DNA of 64,000 bases. It comes from JBDIAG01 sp963835085 (GTDB taxonomy: Bacteria; Actinomycetota; Actinomycetes; Actinomycetales; CAWJMD01). The translations under genes and the position numbers were made by a program. The notes below the pieces were generated by a model, which was not told where the DNA came from, searched no databases, and was given only the letters and a program-made list of their open reading frames with translations. The number at the start of each line of letters is the position of its first letter. Within the stretch, counting starts at the first letter, position 1. Positions 23,239 through 32,113 of the stretch are shown here, piece after piece. The stretch spans positions 2,914,001-2,978,000 of the forward strand of contig CAWIED010000001.1 of assembly GCA_963835085.1 (NCBI GenBank), given 5' to 3'.

Positions 23239-24225
23239 CTAGCCTCGCGGCGCAGACAACCGCTGGGCCAGCTCCACGGCCCAATAGGTGAGCACCACAT
23301 CCGCACCGGCCCGCACGATCGAGGTGAGGCTCTCGTCGATGGCACGCTCGCGGTCGATCCAGCCGTTGGCAGCGGCCGCCTCGAGCATGGCGTACTCACC
23401 CGAGACCTGGTATGCCCAGACCGGCACATCCACGCGTTGAGCCACGGCCGACAGCACGTCGAGATACGGCAGCGCGGGCTTCACCATGACGATGTCGGCG
23501 CCCTCCGCCACATCGAGGCGCACCTCACGCAACGCCTCCCGGGCATTGGCAGGATCCTGCTGGTACGTGCGACGGTCGCCCGTGAGCTGCGAGTCGACGG
23601 CCTCCCGGAACGGCCCGTACATCGCGGAGGCGTACTTGGCGGCGTACGCCAGCAGCACCACGTCGTCACGTCCGGCCTCATCGAGAGCGGCGCGCACGAC
23701 GCCCACTTGGCCGTCCATCATCCCGGACAGGCCCAGAACCGTTGCGCCGGCGTCGGCTTGGGCCAACGCCATGGCCGTGTAGCGAAGCAGCGTGGCGTCG
23801 TTGTCCACCCGGCCGGAACCGTCGAGCACCCCACAATGGCCGTGGTCGGTGAACTCGTCGAGGCAGAGATCTGCCATGACGACGGCCCGATCTCCCACCG
23901 CCTCGGCCAGATCGCGCAGCCCTGCGTTGAGGATGCCGTCGGGGTCGTCGGCACCCGAGCCGGTGGCGTCACGGGTGGTGGGCACGCCAAAGAGCATGAG
24001 CCCGCCCACACCCGCGGCAACCGCCTGCTCGGCCGCGGCCACCAGCGACGCCCGGGTGTGCTGCACGACGCCGGGCATGCTGGCGATCGGTTGCGGCTCG
24101 TCGATGCCTTCACGCACGAACATCGGCAGCACCAACTGCCCTGCGGCGAGCCGCTTCTCGCGCACCAGCTCGCGCAGGGCGGGATTGGCCCGCAGGCGTC
24201 GGGGACGTTCGGTGGGGTAGCCCAA
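23239..24225 (-). CDS. hemB: Delta-aminolevulinic acid dehydratase (porphobilinogen synthase)
   Basis: 328 aa. It condenses two 5-aminolevulinates to porphobilinogen. The two Schiff-base lysines are in LLAYAAKYASAMYGPFR and DIVMVKPALPYLD. ADLCLDEFTDHGHCG is the metal-binding region; it has the Asp/Cys pattern rather than a full Cys3 zinc site. GYPTERPRRLRANPALREL is the family N-terminus, which puts the start at TTG 24225, 1 nt after the hemD stop. The frame is open upstream, but that part lies inside hemD. Confidence 0.95.
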   Translation of the reverse strand: MGYPTERPRRLRANPALRELVREKRLAAGQLVLPMFVREGIDEPQPIASMPGVVQHTRASLVAAAEQAVAAGVGGLMLFGVPTTRDATGSGADDPDGILNAGLRDLAEAVGDRAVVMADLCLDEFTDHGHCGVLDGSGRVDNDATLLRYTAMALAQADAGATVLGLSGMMDGQVGVVRAALDEAGRDDVVLLAYAAKYASAMYGPFREAVDSQLTGDRRTYQQDPANAREALREVRLDVAEGADIVMVKPALPYLDVLSAVAQRVDVPVWAYQVSGEYAMLEAAAANGWIDRERAIDESLTSIVRAGADVVLTYWAVELAQRLSAPRG

Positions 24226-24226
24226 G

Positions 24227-25855
24227 TCAGCGCGCCCGACGGCGGCTCGTGGCGCCCTTCTGCGACGGCTTGAGCACCGGCTCACCCGCCTCCACGGCCG
24301 CCTGGCGCAGCCCGGCGCCGAAGTCGGCGAGCGCGTCGACGAGGGCATAGGCGCTCGGCTCCGGAGCGAGCACATCGACCCGTAGTCCGTGCTCCTCCGC
24401 CGCCTTGGCCGTTGCCGGCCCGATACAAGCCACGACGGTGGCCGGGTGCGGCTTGCCGGCGATGCCCACCAGATTGCGCACGGTGGACGAGGAGGTGAAG
24501 ACCACCGCGTCGAAGTGCCCGGACTTAATGGCATCGCGCACGGGCGCGGGCGGCGGCGCGGCCCGCACGGTGCGGTAGGCGGTGACGTCGTCCACCTCCC
24601 AGCCGATCTCCTGCAGGCCGGCCACCAACGTGTCAGTGGCGATGTCGGCGCGCGGCAGGAACACCCGGTTGATCGGGTCGAGCACCTTGTCGAACGGCGG
24701 CCAGTCGACGAGCAGTCCCTTCGCAGACTGCTCACCACTGGGCAGCAGGTCGGCCTTGATGCCCCACTCGCGCAACGCCTCCGCAGTGACCCCGCCCACT
24801 GCCGCCACCTTGAGACCGGCGAAGGCTCGGGCGTCGAGGCCGTACTCCTCGAACTTTTCGCGCACCGCTCGAACGGCGTTGACGGAGGTGAAGCCGATCC
24901 ACTCGTAGCGGCCGGTGACTAGACCGGTGATGGCCTTGTCCATCTGGTGCGGAGTGCGCGGCGGCTCCACCGAGATGGTGGGCACCAGGTCGCCCACCGC
25001 GCCGTAGCGCGCGAGCCGCTCGGACAGCGGACCGGCCTGCTGCTGGGTGCGCGGCACCAGCACCCGCCAGCCGAACAGCGGCTTGTTCTCGAACCACGAG
25101 ATGCGCTCGCGCAGAGCCACAGTGGGCCCGAGCACGGCCACCAGCCGTTCGGACGACGTGCCACCGTCGGCGTCGTCGGCCTCGGCCGCCAGCCGGCCCA
25201 GAGTGGTGTCTTCGCTGCGCTGGCCCGTGGTGGTTCCGTTGACGGTGAGCACAAGAGGAGCGGCGTCGTCGCGTCCCGCCTTGAGCACTGCTGCCGCGGC
25301 GACGGCCAGCTGCTCACGCGAACCGAGCAGCACCACCGTCGACTTCTCATCGACGAGGTCGGCGGCGTGGAAGCGGGTGCGGGTGTCAACGACGTGCACC
25401 TGCTGCACGCCGGTGGAGGTGACGGGCACCCCGGCGAAGGTAGGCACCGACGTGGCCACGGACACCCCGGGCACGACGTCGAACTGCAGCCCGGCCTTCT
25501 CGCACGCGAGCATCTCCTCGGCGAGCCCGCAGAACAACGAGCCCTCCCCCTCCAGCAGACGCACGACGCGCTGACCAGCCTTGGCGGCCTTGGTGATGAT
25601 CTTGGCGCGGACGGCGTGCGTCAGCGGCTGGCCGTTCTCACCGAAGCCGGCGTCGACGAGCTCGACTCCGGGCGGACAGAAACGTTCGATCAGAGCAGCG
25701 CGACGCGGGTCGCCCTGGGGGCGATCGAGCACGATCACTTCGGCGCTGCTCAACTCTTCGGTGGCGCGCACGGTCAGCAGGCCCGGATCACCCGGGCCGG
25801 TGCCGACGAACACCACGCTGCCGGGGGTGGGGGCAGACTTGGTAGTCACGGTCAT
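24227..25855 (-). CDS. hemD: Fused uroporphyrinogen-III C-methyltransferase-like / uroporphyrinogen-III synthase
   Basis: 542 aa. Residues about 12-250 are a SUMT/CobA-like domain (VGTGPGDPGLLTVRATEEL; VVPGVSVATSVPTFAGVPVT). Residues about 270-520 are uroporphyrinogen-III synthase (GWRVLVPRTQQQ, WIGFTSVNAVRAV, VVFTSSSTVRNLVG, CIGPATAKAAEEHGLRV). The SUMT active loop, normally GGDPxxFGRGxEE, reads EGEGSLFCGLAEE here, so methyltransferase activity is doubtful. Such degenerate fusions are common in actinobacterial HemD. The ATG overlaps the hemC stop by 4 nt. Confidence 0.93.
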   Translation of the reverse strand: MTVTTKSAPTPGSVVFVGTGPGDPGLLTVRATEELSSAEVIVLDRPQGDPRRAALIERFCPPGVELVDAGFGENGQPLTHAVRAKIITKAAKAGQRVVRLLEGEGSLFCGLAEEMLACEKAGLQFDVVPGVSVATSVPTFAGVPVTSTGVQQVHVVDTRTRFHAADLVDEKSTVVLLGSREQLAVAAAAVLKAGRDDAAPLVLTVNGTTTGQRSEDTTLGRLAAEADDADGGTSSERLVAVLGPTVALRERISWFENKPLFGWRVLVPRTQQQAGPLSERLARYGAVGDLVPTISVEPPRTPHQMDKAITGLVTGRYEWIGFTSVNAVRAVREKFEEYGLDARAFAGLKVAAVGGVTAEALREWGIKADLLPSGEQSAKGLLVDWPPFDKVLDPINRVFLPRADIATDTLVAGLQEIGWEVDDVTAYRTVRAAPPPAPVRDAIKSGHFDAVVFTSSSTVRNLVGIAGKPHPATVVACIGPATAKAAEEHGLRVDVLAPEPSAYALVDALADFGAGLRQAAVEAGEPVLKPSQKGATSRRRAR

Positions 25856-26847
25856 TCTCCTGTGCTCTTCGAACTGCTGCTTTTCGAGTCGTCGCGTCGC
25901 GGGTCGGGGGTGGGGGGCCGGCTGGGTAAGAAGACTCCTGCGAGTTCGCGCGCACCGTCGTCGAGGAGGACGCGGGCGAGCCGGCGACCGAGCCGCTCCG
26001 GGTCGAAGGCCGGGCCGGTGACGCTGCGCCGCAGGTCGCCGGAGCCGTCGGGGGCGGCCACGACGGCACGCAGGTAGAGCTCCGGGCCGGACTCGCCTTC
26101 GGCCCACTCCGCCAACGCACCAACCGGTGCAGCACAACCACCCGCCAGTTCAGCCAGAACCGCTCGTTCGGCGAGCACGCACGCACGGCTCGCTTCATCG
26201 TCCAACACCGAAAGGCCCGAAATTGTGCCCTCGTCGCCGGCCCGGCACTCCAGGGCCAAGGCCCCCTGACCGGGCGCGGGCAGCATCTGCAAGGGGTCGA
26301 GCACCTCGCTGACCTCGCCCTGACGACCGATCCGGAGCAGCCCCGCGCGGGCCAGCACCACCGCGTCGAGCTCGCCCGAGGTGACCCTGGCGATCCGGCT
26401 GTCGACATTGCCGCGCAGGTCGACGATCTCGAAGCCGAAGCCCAGGGCCAACAGCTGGGCCGCCCGCCGCGGCGAGCCGGTGCCCACGCGGGCGCCCTCA
26501 CCCAGCTCGCCCAGGGTCAACCCGGCTCGGGCGATCAGGGCGTCGCGTGGATCTTCCCGCGGCGGGATCGCGGCCAGCACCAGGCCCGGTTCCGGGGCGA
26601 CCGGGAGGTCTTTGAGGGAGTGCACGGCCAGATCGATCCGGCCGTCGAGCAGGGCACTGCGCAGGGCGGACGCGAAGACGCCCACCCCGCCAAGACTCGC
26701 CAGAGACGCGGAGGTGACGTCGCCCTCGGTGACGACCTCCACCAGCTCGACGTCGACGCCTGCCCTGGCCCGCAGGAGCGCGGCGACCTGCTCGCTCTGG
26801 GTGCGCGCCAACAGGCTGCGCCGGGTGCCCAGCCGCAGCGCGCTCAT
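25852..26847 (-). CDS. hemC: Hydroxymethylbilane synthase (porphobilinogen deaminase)
   Basis: 331 aa. It polymerises four porphobilinogens on a dipyrromethane cofactor bound to Cys about 238 (ELAGGCAAPVG). LRLGTRRSLLARTQS, AVHSLKDLPV, VGTGSPRRAAQLL and DLRGNVDSRI are the conserved motifs. A Ser/Lys-rich tail (DDSKSSSSKSTGE) extends past the family end. Both ends overlap neighbours by 4 nt (hemA and hemD), so hemACD are tightly coupled. Confidence 0.96.
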   Translation of the reverse strand: MSALRLGTRRSLLARTQSEQVAALLRARAGVDVELVEVVTEGDVTSASLASLGGVGVFASALRSALLDGRIDLAVHSLKDLPVAPEPGLVLAAIPPREDPRDALIARAGLTLGELGEGARVGTGSPRRAAQLLALGFGFEIVDLRGNVDSRIARVTSGELDAVVLARAGLLRIGRQGEVSEVLDPLQMLPAPGQGALALECRAGDEGTISGLSVLDDEASRACVLAERAVLAELAGGCAAPVGALAEWAEGESGPELYLRAVVAAPDGSGDLRRSVTGPAFDPERLGRRLARVLLDDGARELAGVFLPSRPPTPDPRRDDSKSSSSKSTGE

Positions 26848-28196
26848 GAGCGCACCACCTCTACGGCAAGAGCCTCGGAGAGATCGTGGATCGTGGTGCC
26901 GCCGTCGGTTTCGATGGTCAGGTCGAAAAGTTCGGCGAGCGCCTGGGCATACCGTGAGCCGTTGTCACCGGCCGCCAGGGCCTTGACCCGCACGGTGGGA
27001 CGATGCAGCAGCTTCTCGACCACGCGATGCACCGCCCGCTCTACCTCTGCGGCCACCTTGGCGTCTACCTCGCGGCCCAACCGCGAGCGCAGCCGGACGA
27101 GCTCGGCGTCGACGACCTCGTCGGCATAGGCCCGCAACGCCACCACGGTGGGCGCCACCTGCTCGATGCGTTGGGCCTGCACCTGGGCGGCCACCTCGGC
27201 GTCGATGATGGCCGACACCGCCGCCAGGTCATCGCCCACGCCCAGGCCCGACAGCTCGGAATGCAGCTCGGCCAACCCCACGACCTCGATGCCCGGCAGG
27301 GCCGCTACCTCGGGTGACACATCGCGCGGGAGGGCAAGGTCGATGATCAGCTGAGTGGACGGCGGCCCACCGGCCTGCACGGCACGGCGCTGCAGCGCCG
27401 TGCACACGCTCTCCAGCGTGAGAACGTAACCCTTTGCGCCAGTGCAGGTTACGACGATATCGGCAGCGCCGAGCTCATCAAGGAAAGCATCTGTGGCCAG
27501 CGATACAGCTCGTCCGCCCACCGCCTCGGCCACCCGCTCGGCCCGCTCCGGGCTGCGGTTGGCCACCACGATCTGCTGTACGCCTTCGCGCGCGAGGGTG
27601 GTGGCAGCCAGGGAGCTCATCGCCCCGGCACCCACCACAAGCGCCCGGCTGTGCCGCACGTCGATGCCGTGGCGTTCTGCGCGGGCCAGGCCCTGCCCTA
27701 CCAGGCTGTGCCCGGTGCGCGACAGGCCCGTCTCGCCGAAGGCGCGCTTGCCCACAAACAGGGCGCGTTGCAGCAGCGGGTCGAGCGTGTGCGAGACGGT
27801 GTGATCGCGCTGCGCGACCGCCAGCATGTCGCGCACCTGGCCGAGCACCTGGGACTCGCCCAGCGCCATCGAATCCATGCCGCACGCCACCGTGAACAGA
27901 TGCCGCACCGCTTCGTCTCCGTGATGGGCGAACAAGTGCGCCGACAACGACCGCAGGCCGACACCCGTCGCCTTGACCAACCCCGCCCCGATCTCTGCCA
28001 ATCCGCCGTGGAACGATGCAACCTCGGCATAGACCTCCAGCCGGTTGCACGTTGCCAGCACGGCGGCCTCACGCACGGCAGAGCCGTCGAGCAGCTCGGT
28101 GGCCAACTGGGCGGCGGTAGGCCCGCTCAGAGCACACCGCTCCAGCACGTCGATCGGTGCGCTGTGGTGGGAGAGGCCGACGACGAGGACGCTCAC
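26844..28196 (-). CDS. hemA: Glutamyl-tRNA reductase
   Basis: 450 aa, the first committed enzyme of C5 heme synthesis; it reduces Glu-tRNA to glutamate-1-semialdehyde for HemL. The catalytic Cys50 is in VLATCNRLEVY. GLSHHSAPIDVLER, CGMDSMALGESQVLGQV and the NADPH-binding region ALVVGAGAMSSLAA follow, then a helical dimerisation domain at the C-terminus. GTG 28196 has a GGGAG Shine-Dalgarno. It is the first gene of the hem operon, with a leader of nearly 190 nt if the promoter at 28388-28416 is right. The rex gene often found here in actinobacteria is absent. Confidence 0.96.
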   Translation of the reverse strand: MSVLVVGLSHHSAPIDVLERCALSGPTAAQLATELLDGSAVREAAVLATCNRLEVYAEVASFHGGLAEIGAGLVKATGVGLRSLSAHLFAHHGDEAVRHLFTVACGMDSMALGESQVLGQVRDMLAVAQRDHTVSHTLDPLLQRALFVGKRAFGETGLSRTGHSLVGQGLARAERHGIDVRHSRALVVGAGAMSSLAATTLAREGVQQIVVANRSPERAERVAEAVGGRAVSLATDAFLDELGAADIVVTCTGAKGYVLTLESVCTALQRRAVQAGGPPSTQLIIDLALPRDVSPEVAALPGIEVVGLAELHSELSGLGVGDDLAAVSAIIDAEVAAQVQAQRIEQVAPTVVALRAYADEVVDAELVRLRSRLGREVDAKVAAEVERAVHRVVEKLLHRPTVRVKALAAGDNGSRYAQALAELFDLTIETDGGTTIHDLSEALAVEVVRS

Positions 28197-28363
28197 CAGG
28201 CTCCCTCGCTCAGCTGGCTGGAAACCCGTTCGGGGAGGCCGTGCCGCTCGGGGATACCCTCGTGCGAACCGCCGGAGCGGCTGGTGATATGAGCGTGCGC
28301 AGAAGGCCCACGAGACTGCGGGCGGCGGCGAGACACGGCACGATCCTTCGACGAGTGGGCACG

Positions 28364-28378
28364 GCCCCGTTTCGGGGC
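28364..28378 (-). other. Hairpin at the predicted 5' end of the hem transcript
   Basis: GCCCCG-AAA-CGGGGC, a perfect 6-bp stem with a 3-nt loop, starts about 10 nt after the predicted -10 box of the hemA promoter. It would sit at the very 5' end of the mRNA and could affect stability; this is inference. Confidence 0.4.
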
Positions 28379-28387
28379 GGTATCGGC

Positions 28388-28416
28388 AGCCTATGCACTC
28401 GCGCAGCTAACAACAA
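28388..28416 (-). promoter_or_regulatory. Candidate hemA promoter
   Basis: TTGTTG (28416-28411), a 17-nt spacer and TAGGCT (28393-28388) on the minus strand. It is the best match in the 258-nt gap between glutaredoxin and hemA. No Rex-like TTGTGA...TCACAA site is seen. Confidence 0.4.
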
Positions 28417-28454
28417 AGTCAGAGGCAACCTACCCGCCCGGCGGGTGACGCTAA

Positions 28455-28751
28455 TCACCGCCCCCGCAGTCGTCTGGTCAACCGGCTGAGCCCGCTCTGG
28501 CGTGCCCTGTCGCTCAGCGCTGCCCGCAGTCGCGCCTCATCCACTCGCCATTGGTCGTGCACGCGACCGTCCACGAGCACCACCGGCACCCGGTCGGAGT
28601 AGCTCGCGGGCAGGTCCGGCTCGGTGTCGACGTCGAGCTCACGCCACTGGCAGCCGGATTCCTCGGCCACCTTGCGCACGGTCGCACGCGCCGCCTCACA
28701 TAGGTGACAACCCACCCGGGTCACCAACGTGACCCGTGGCTCCTCATTCAT
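28455..28751 (-). CDS. Glutaredoxin family protein
   Basis: 98 aa, thioredoxin fold of the DUF836/glutaredoxin-like group. The CxxC redox pair is C15-HL-C18 in TRVGCHLCEAARATVRK. The cis-Pro region is DRVPVVLVDGRVHDQW. The C-terminal about 15 residues are Arg-rich (SRLTRRLRGR). It lies between the acyltransferase and the hem operon on the same strand, a common actinobacterial position. Confidence 0.88.
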   Translation of the reverse strand: MNEEPRVTLVTRVGCHLCEAARATVRKVAEESGCQWRELDVDTEPDLPASYSDRVPVVLVDGRVHDQWRVDEARLRAALSDRARQSGLSRLTRRLRGR

Positions 28752-28844
28752 CAGAACGCATCCGTCTCACCAGAACACTCGTCTCACCGGAACACCCATC
28801 TCGGACGAGACCTTGGGACCTTGGAAGAACACGGCCGCACAGTC

Positions 28845-30038
28845 TCAGAAAAAAACCGAGCGACGCTGCATGAGCAGGGTGTACAAGGTCTGCTGAATGG
28901 TCTCGCGCACCCGGTCGGTGAGATCGAACACCAGCATGGGGTCTTCGGCGCCGGTGAGGCCGAGCTCGTCGGTGGGGATGGGCTCGCCGAACTCGATCAG
29001 CCATTTGGACGGCAACGGGATCAGGCCGAGCGGCCCCAGCAGCGGCCAGGTAGGCGTGATGGGCACATATGGCACGTTCAGCAGCCGGGCGAGGGTGTCC
29101 GAACGACCCAGGATCGGATAGATCTCCTCCGCCCCCACGATCGAGCACGGCACGATCGGCGTCCTGGTGCGCAGGGCGGCGGAGACGAAGCCCCCGCGGC
29201 CAAAACGTTGCAGCTTGTAGCGCTCGCTGAACGGCTTGCCCACCCCTTTGAAGCCTTCGGGAAAGACACCCACCAGGTGGCCCTCGTGCAGCAGCCGTTC
29301 GGCATCGGCGTTCGTGGCCAGGGTGGAGCCGATCTTGCGGGCGAAATCGCCCATGACCGGCGTCTCGAAGATCAGGTCGGCACCCAGCAGGCGCAGGTGG
29401 CGGTGTTCAGGGTGCTCGTCGTAGACGGCCACCTGGGTCATCAGCGCGTCGACGGCGATGGTGCCGGAGTGGTTGGCCACTACGAGGGCCCCGCCGTGAG
29501 CGGGCACATTCTCGATGCCGCGCACCTGAACCCGGAACCAGCGTCGGTAGAGCGGACGCATCAACCCCATCAGCACGGTCTCGGTGAGCTCTGGGTCGAA
29601 GCCGAACTCGTCTACGGCGAAGTCGCCGGTGAGCCGGCGTCGCAGGAAGCCCAGCACTCCGGCAACGGCTTGTTCCAGAGCCGCAGGCTCGGGGCTGTCA
29701 GGCAGGTCGCGCAGCAACTCCTCGGCGGCCGCGCTCGCCTCGGCCGCCGCAGCCTCCAGCTTCGCCCGCCGCTCTGCCTGCTCGGCGCTACCCAGGTCAT
29801 CGGGTGAGACCCGTTGTCTGCCGGCCTTGCCCGACGGATGGCTGCTGACCGCGTGGCGCCGGCCGGCTGCTGCGTCCTCCAACAACGGGGTGACTCGACG
29901 GCGCCGCCGGGCACGTTCGCCACCGGCCCGTTCCGCCCCGGCGCGCACCGCGGCGGCGGCGTCCGGACGACGCCTCGGCCCCCGCGCCGCGCGGGCGTCG
30001 AGCGAGACGACGTTGGTCGGCTCGTCGTCGCTGCTCAT
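28845..30038 (-). CDS. PlsC-like 1-acylglycerol-3-phosphate acyltransferase
   Basis: 397 aa. The acyltransferase domain lies at about residues 160-360: the catalytic HxxxxD is in VVANHSGTIAVDALM, motif III is in VGVFPEGFKGVGKP and the later motif is IVPCSIVGAEEIYP. The first about 130 residues are a charged, Ala/Arg-rich and partly coiled region not needed for catalysis. It probably acylates lysophosphatidic acid or a related lysolipid at the inner membrane. Its ATG overlaps the SDR stop by 4 nt. Confidence 0.88.
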   Translation of the reverse strand: MSSDDEPTNVVSLDARAARGPRRRPDAAAAVRAGAERAGGERARRRRRVTPLLEDAAAGRRHAVSSHPSGKAGRQRVSPDDLGSAEQAERRAKLEAAAAEASAAAEELLRDLPDSPEPAALEQAVAGVLGFLRRRLTGDFAVDEFGFDPELTETVLMGLMRPLYRRWFRVQVRGIENVPAHGGALVVANHSGTIAVDALMTQVAVYDEHPEHRHLRLLGADLIFETPVMGDFARKIGSTLATNADAERLLHEGHLVGVFPEGFKGVGKPFSERYKLQRFGRGGFVSAALRTRTPIVPCSIVGAEEIYPILGRSDTLARLLNVPYVPITPTWPLLGPLGLIPLPSKWLIEFGEPIPTDELGLTGAEDPMLVFDLTDRVRETIQQTLYTLLMQRRSVFF

Positions 30039-31096
30039 CGCCGCACCCCGCTGAAGAGCTGCGGCAGTGGCAGGCCGGCCAGGGTCGTCGCAGCGTCTTG
30101 CACCTTGGTCAGGACGGAGTCGACCGTGTCGGTGGGCACCAGCGGACGGATCTGACGCGAGGTCACAAAGTCGAGGAAGGCGTCGCGGGTGCTGAAGCCG
30201 GGCTCGAACCCGAGGTCGGCTCGCATCCTGGTGGTGTCGAGGGCACGACCGTAGGTGAGCAGCCGGATCAGATCTGGCCCGATGTCGGCGCCGAACAGCT
30301 TGCCGAGCGCGCGCGAGACCGCTTCCAGGCGACCTCGGGGCACCGGCACGGGTGGCCTACCGGTGAGTCCGAGCGCCTGCATCAGGGTGATGACGCCGTC
30401 GCCGGCGACGTTGACCGTGCCGGTGACGTCACCGACCGTGGCGAGCACCATGGCTTGCACCAGGTCGTCCTCATGCACGAACTGCAGGCGCGGGTCGAAG
30501 CCCAGCACCGTGGGGGCCACGGGCATCATGAAGTAGTCGCACACCTGGGTGCTGACTCCCGGCCCGACCACATTGGCGAACCGCAGAATGGCCACGTCGA
30601 CGTCGGGGCGACGCCGAGTGAAACCGCGCACGTAACCCTCGACCTCGACGCTGTCGGCACCCCACCCCGAGCTCGGCACCGACTTGGCTGCCTCATCCTC
30701 GGTGAAGCAGGCCGGATCGCGCCGGCTGCCCCCGTAGACGGTGGCTGTCGACTTCACGACCAGCCGCCGGACGCTCGTGGACTTTCCGCACGCAGCCAGC
30801 AGCTGCATGGTGCCGATGACGTTGATCTCCTTCATCGACGCGCGACCACCCGCCGACAACGGAGTGGCGATCACACTCATGTGCGCGACGGTGTCGACTC
30901 CGCCACGCTCGATGATCTTGGCGATCACCGGGTTGCGGATATCGGCCCGCACGAACTGGGTGCGCCCGAGGTCGTGGGTGGGCGGCACCACGTCGACGCC
31001 GATGATCGTCTCGATCTCGGCGCGCCCGCTGAGCTCGCGACAGAATCGCCCGCCGAGGTAGCGGGAGACGCCCGTGACAAGCACGACCTTCGGCAT
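30035..31096 (-). CDS. NAD-dependent epimerase/dehydratase (extended SDR)
   Basis: 353 aa. The Rossmann start VLVTGVSRYLGGRFCREL gives a variant of the GxxGxxG dinucleotide motif. VDTVAHMSVIATPL, STATVYGGSRRD and LRFANVVGPG match extended SDRs. The usual YxxxK is not obvious: the equivalent segment reads WGADSVEVEGYVRG, so catalysis may be altered or the protein may act as an NAD-binding partner. It is coupled to the plsC-like gene, an arrangement seen in many actinobacteria; a lipid-related role is inferred. Confidence 0.85.
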   Translation of the reverse strand: MPKVVLVTGVSRYLGGRFCRELSGRAEIETIIGVDVVPPTHDLGRTQFVRADIRNPVIAKIIERGGVDTVAHMSVIATPLSAGGRASMKEINVIGTMQLLAACGKSTSVRRLVVKSTATVYGGSRRDPACFTEDEAAKSVPSSGWGADSVEVEGYVRGFTRRRPDVDVAILRFANVVGPGVSTQVCDYFMMPVAPTVLGFDPRLQFVHEDDLVQAMVLATVGDVTGTVNVAGDGVITLMQALGLTGRPPVPVPRGRLEAVSRALGKLFGADIGPDLIRLLTYGRALDTTRMRADLGFEPGFSTRDAFLDFVTSRQIRPLVPTDTVDSVLTKVQDAATTLAGLPLPQLFSGVRR

Positions 31097-31148
31097 CAGA
31101 CCTCCGCCGGAGCGAGAAACTGTGCGAGCTCAGCCCGAACTGACAGGA

Positions 31149-31247
31149 CTACTTGCGATTACGACGCTGGTGCCGGGTCTTGCGCAGAAGCTTGCGGTGC
31201 TTCTTCTTGGCCATCCGCTTGCGACGCTTCTTGATGACAGAACCCAT
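31149..31247 (-). CDS. Small basic bS22/AURKAIP1-COX24-type protein
   Basis: A 32-aa protein. It begins MGSVIKKRRKRMAKKKHRK and continues with a Leu-Leu-Arg-Lys-Thr-Arg stretch to its end; nearly half its residues are Lys or Arg. It matches the AURKAIP1/COX24-like family, described as ribosomal protein bS22 of the small subunit in mycobacteria. It lies between the SDR gene and the BldC-like gene, the usual actinobacterial position. Confidence 0.93.
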   Translation of the reverse strand: MGSVIKKRRKRMAKKKHRKLLRKTRHQRRNRK

Positions 31248-31482
31248 GGAACCTCGTTCGTAGCGGGCGGCACGAGTGCGCCGCCGATTCAGGTGGACGA
31301 ACCTCCGCCAGCAATCACCGTTGGAGACCAGTCAAGGGTAGTCGAATCCGGCGACCTCGGCGGACCCGCCCGCGCGGGTTGCCCCGCGGCCTTGGGGCTC
31401 GCCAGGAAATAAGCGCTGCAGTGTCGGTTTCCGGGGCCTCCGGTCCAGGAAGCGACACGCCGTGATTTTTGCGGGCGCGCCC

Positions 31483-31701
31483 TCAGCTGCCGGTCTGGAT
31501 GTCGCGCTCGTCGTCGACGAAAGCATTGCGCAGGTAGGAGTCGACCGCTGCCTCAGGCACCCGGAACGAACGCCCGACCCGGACGGCGGGCAGCTCGCCG
31601 CTGTGCACGAGGCGATACACGGTCATCTTGGAGACGCGCATGATCTCCGCGACCTCGGCCACGGTGAGAAACCGGACCCGACCTGGCTCCTGCTGTGTCA
31701 T
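31483..31701 (-). CDS. BldC-like helix-turn-helix protein
   Basis: 72 aa, MerR-superfamily excisionase-type HTH. FLTVAEVAEIMRVSKMTVYRLVHSGELPAVRVGRSFRVPEAAVDSYL spans the whole domain, shown here in three parts: helix-turn-helix FLTVAEVAEIMRVSKMTVY, wing LPAVRVGRSFRVPE, then helix AAVDSYL. It resembles Streptomyces BldC, a small developmental or global regulator that binds direct repeats. AAGGACGG is the Shine-Dalgarno. The bS22 gene lies 235 nt downstream; that gap has no gene. Confidence 0.9.
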   Translation of the reverse strand: MTQQEPGRVRFLTVAEVAEIMRVSKMTVYRLVHSGELPAVRVGRSFRVPEAAVDSYLRNAFVDDERDIQTGS

Positions 31702-31904
31702 GGACCGTCCTTCGCGTCAACATTTCGTCCGAAAACTTCGACTTGGAGTTACTGGTGCAACTCTAGTGGCTGGTGGGGTTAGCGGGGAAACCCAAATCGT
31801 TATATTGGTCTCGCGGAGTATTTGGTCCAATGGGCGCGGGCTTCGCGACCCACTCCGTGGAACGTGCGCCTGTTTCCCGGCGCGCCCCTCGATGATCTTC
31901 CGAG

Positions 31905-32063
31905 TCACCAGCCCCGCGTGCAGGGTCGTTGCGTGGTGCCGGCCGCGGCGCAGCTCAACTCGGTTGGCACCACCCACACCCGCCGCCCCTTGACCGGCCC
32001 GCCGAGCCAGACCCGGTCGATGTCCGGAATCCGGCACCAGTGCCAGCCGATGAAGACCCGCTG
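31905..32063 (-). pseudogene. Possible gene remnant with strong coding signature
   Basis: Read on the minus strand from 32063 to a TGA at 31905, 52 codons have G or C at about 90% of third positions. They give a plausible globular sequence (VFIGWHWCRIPDIDRVWLGG then VWVVPTEL). Upstream of 32063 the codon signature disappears and no good start exists. A different frame continues after the stop (LVTRKIIEGRAGKQAH). This looks like a decayed or truncated gene. I do not recognise the family. Confidence 0.35.
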
Positions 32064-32113
32064 AGCACACAATCCCAACCCCCTGCACCCAGACGAGCCG
32101 GATTCCGGACATC
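32019..32113. repeat. Perfect 16-bp inverted repeat with 63-nt spacer
   Basis: GATGTCCGGAATCCGG (32019-32034) and CCGGATTCCGGACATC (32098-32113) are exact reverse complements. They bracket 63 nt that include GGCAC-CA-GTGCC. No transposase or gene lies between them. The pair could be the ends of a tiny element or a folded RNA. Confidence 0.7.

Noticed and set aside
25856..26137. N-terminal extension of hemD into hemC
   Set aside because: It overlaps hemC out of frame; the ATG at 25855 couples to the hemC stop and directly precedes the SUMT motif.
23239..28450. Cobalamin or other riboswitch in the hem operon leader
   Set aside because: I found no B12-box-like or other riboswitch core in the 258-nt leader or between the overlapping genes.
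31822..32064. An 80-aa plus-strand open frame
   Set aside because: Its third-position GC is poor; the coding-like signal is on the minus strand of the same stretch.
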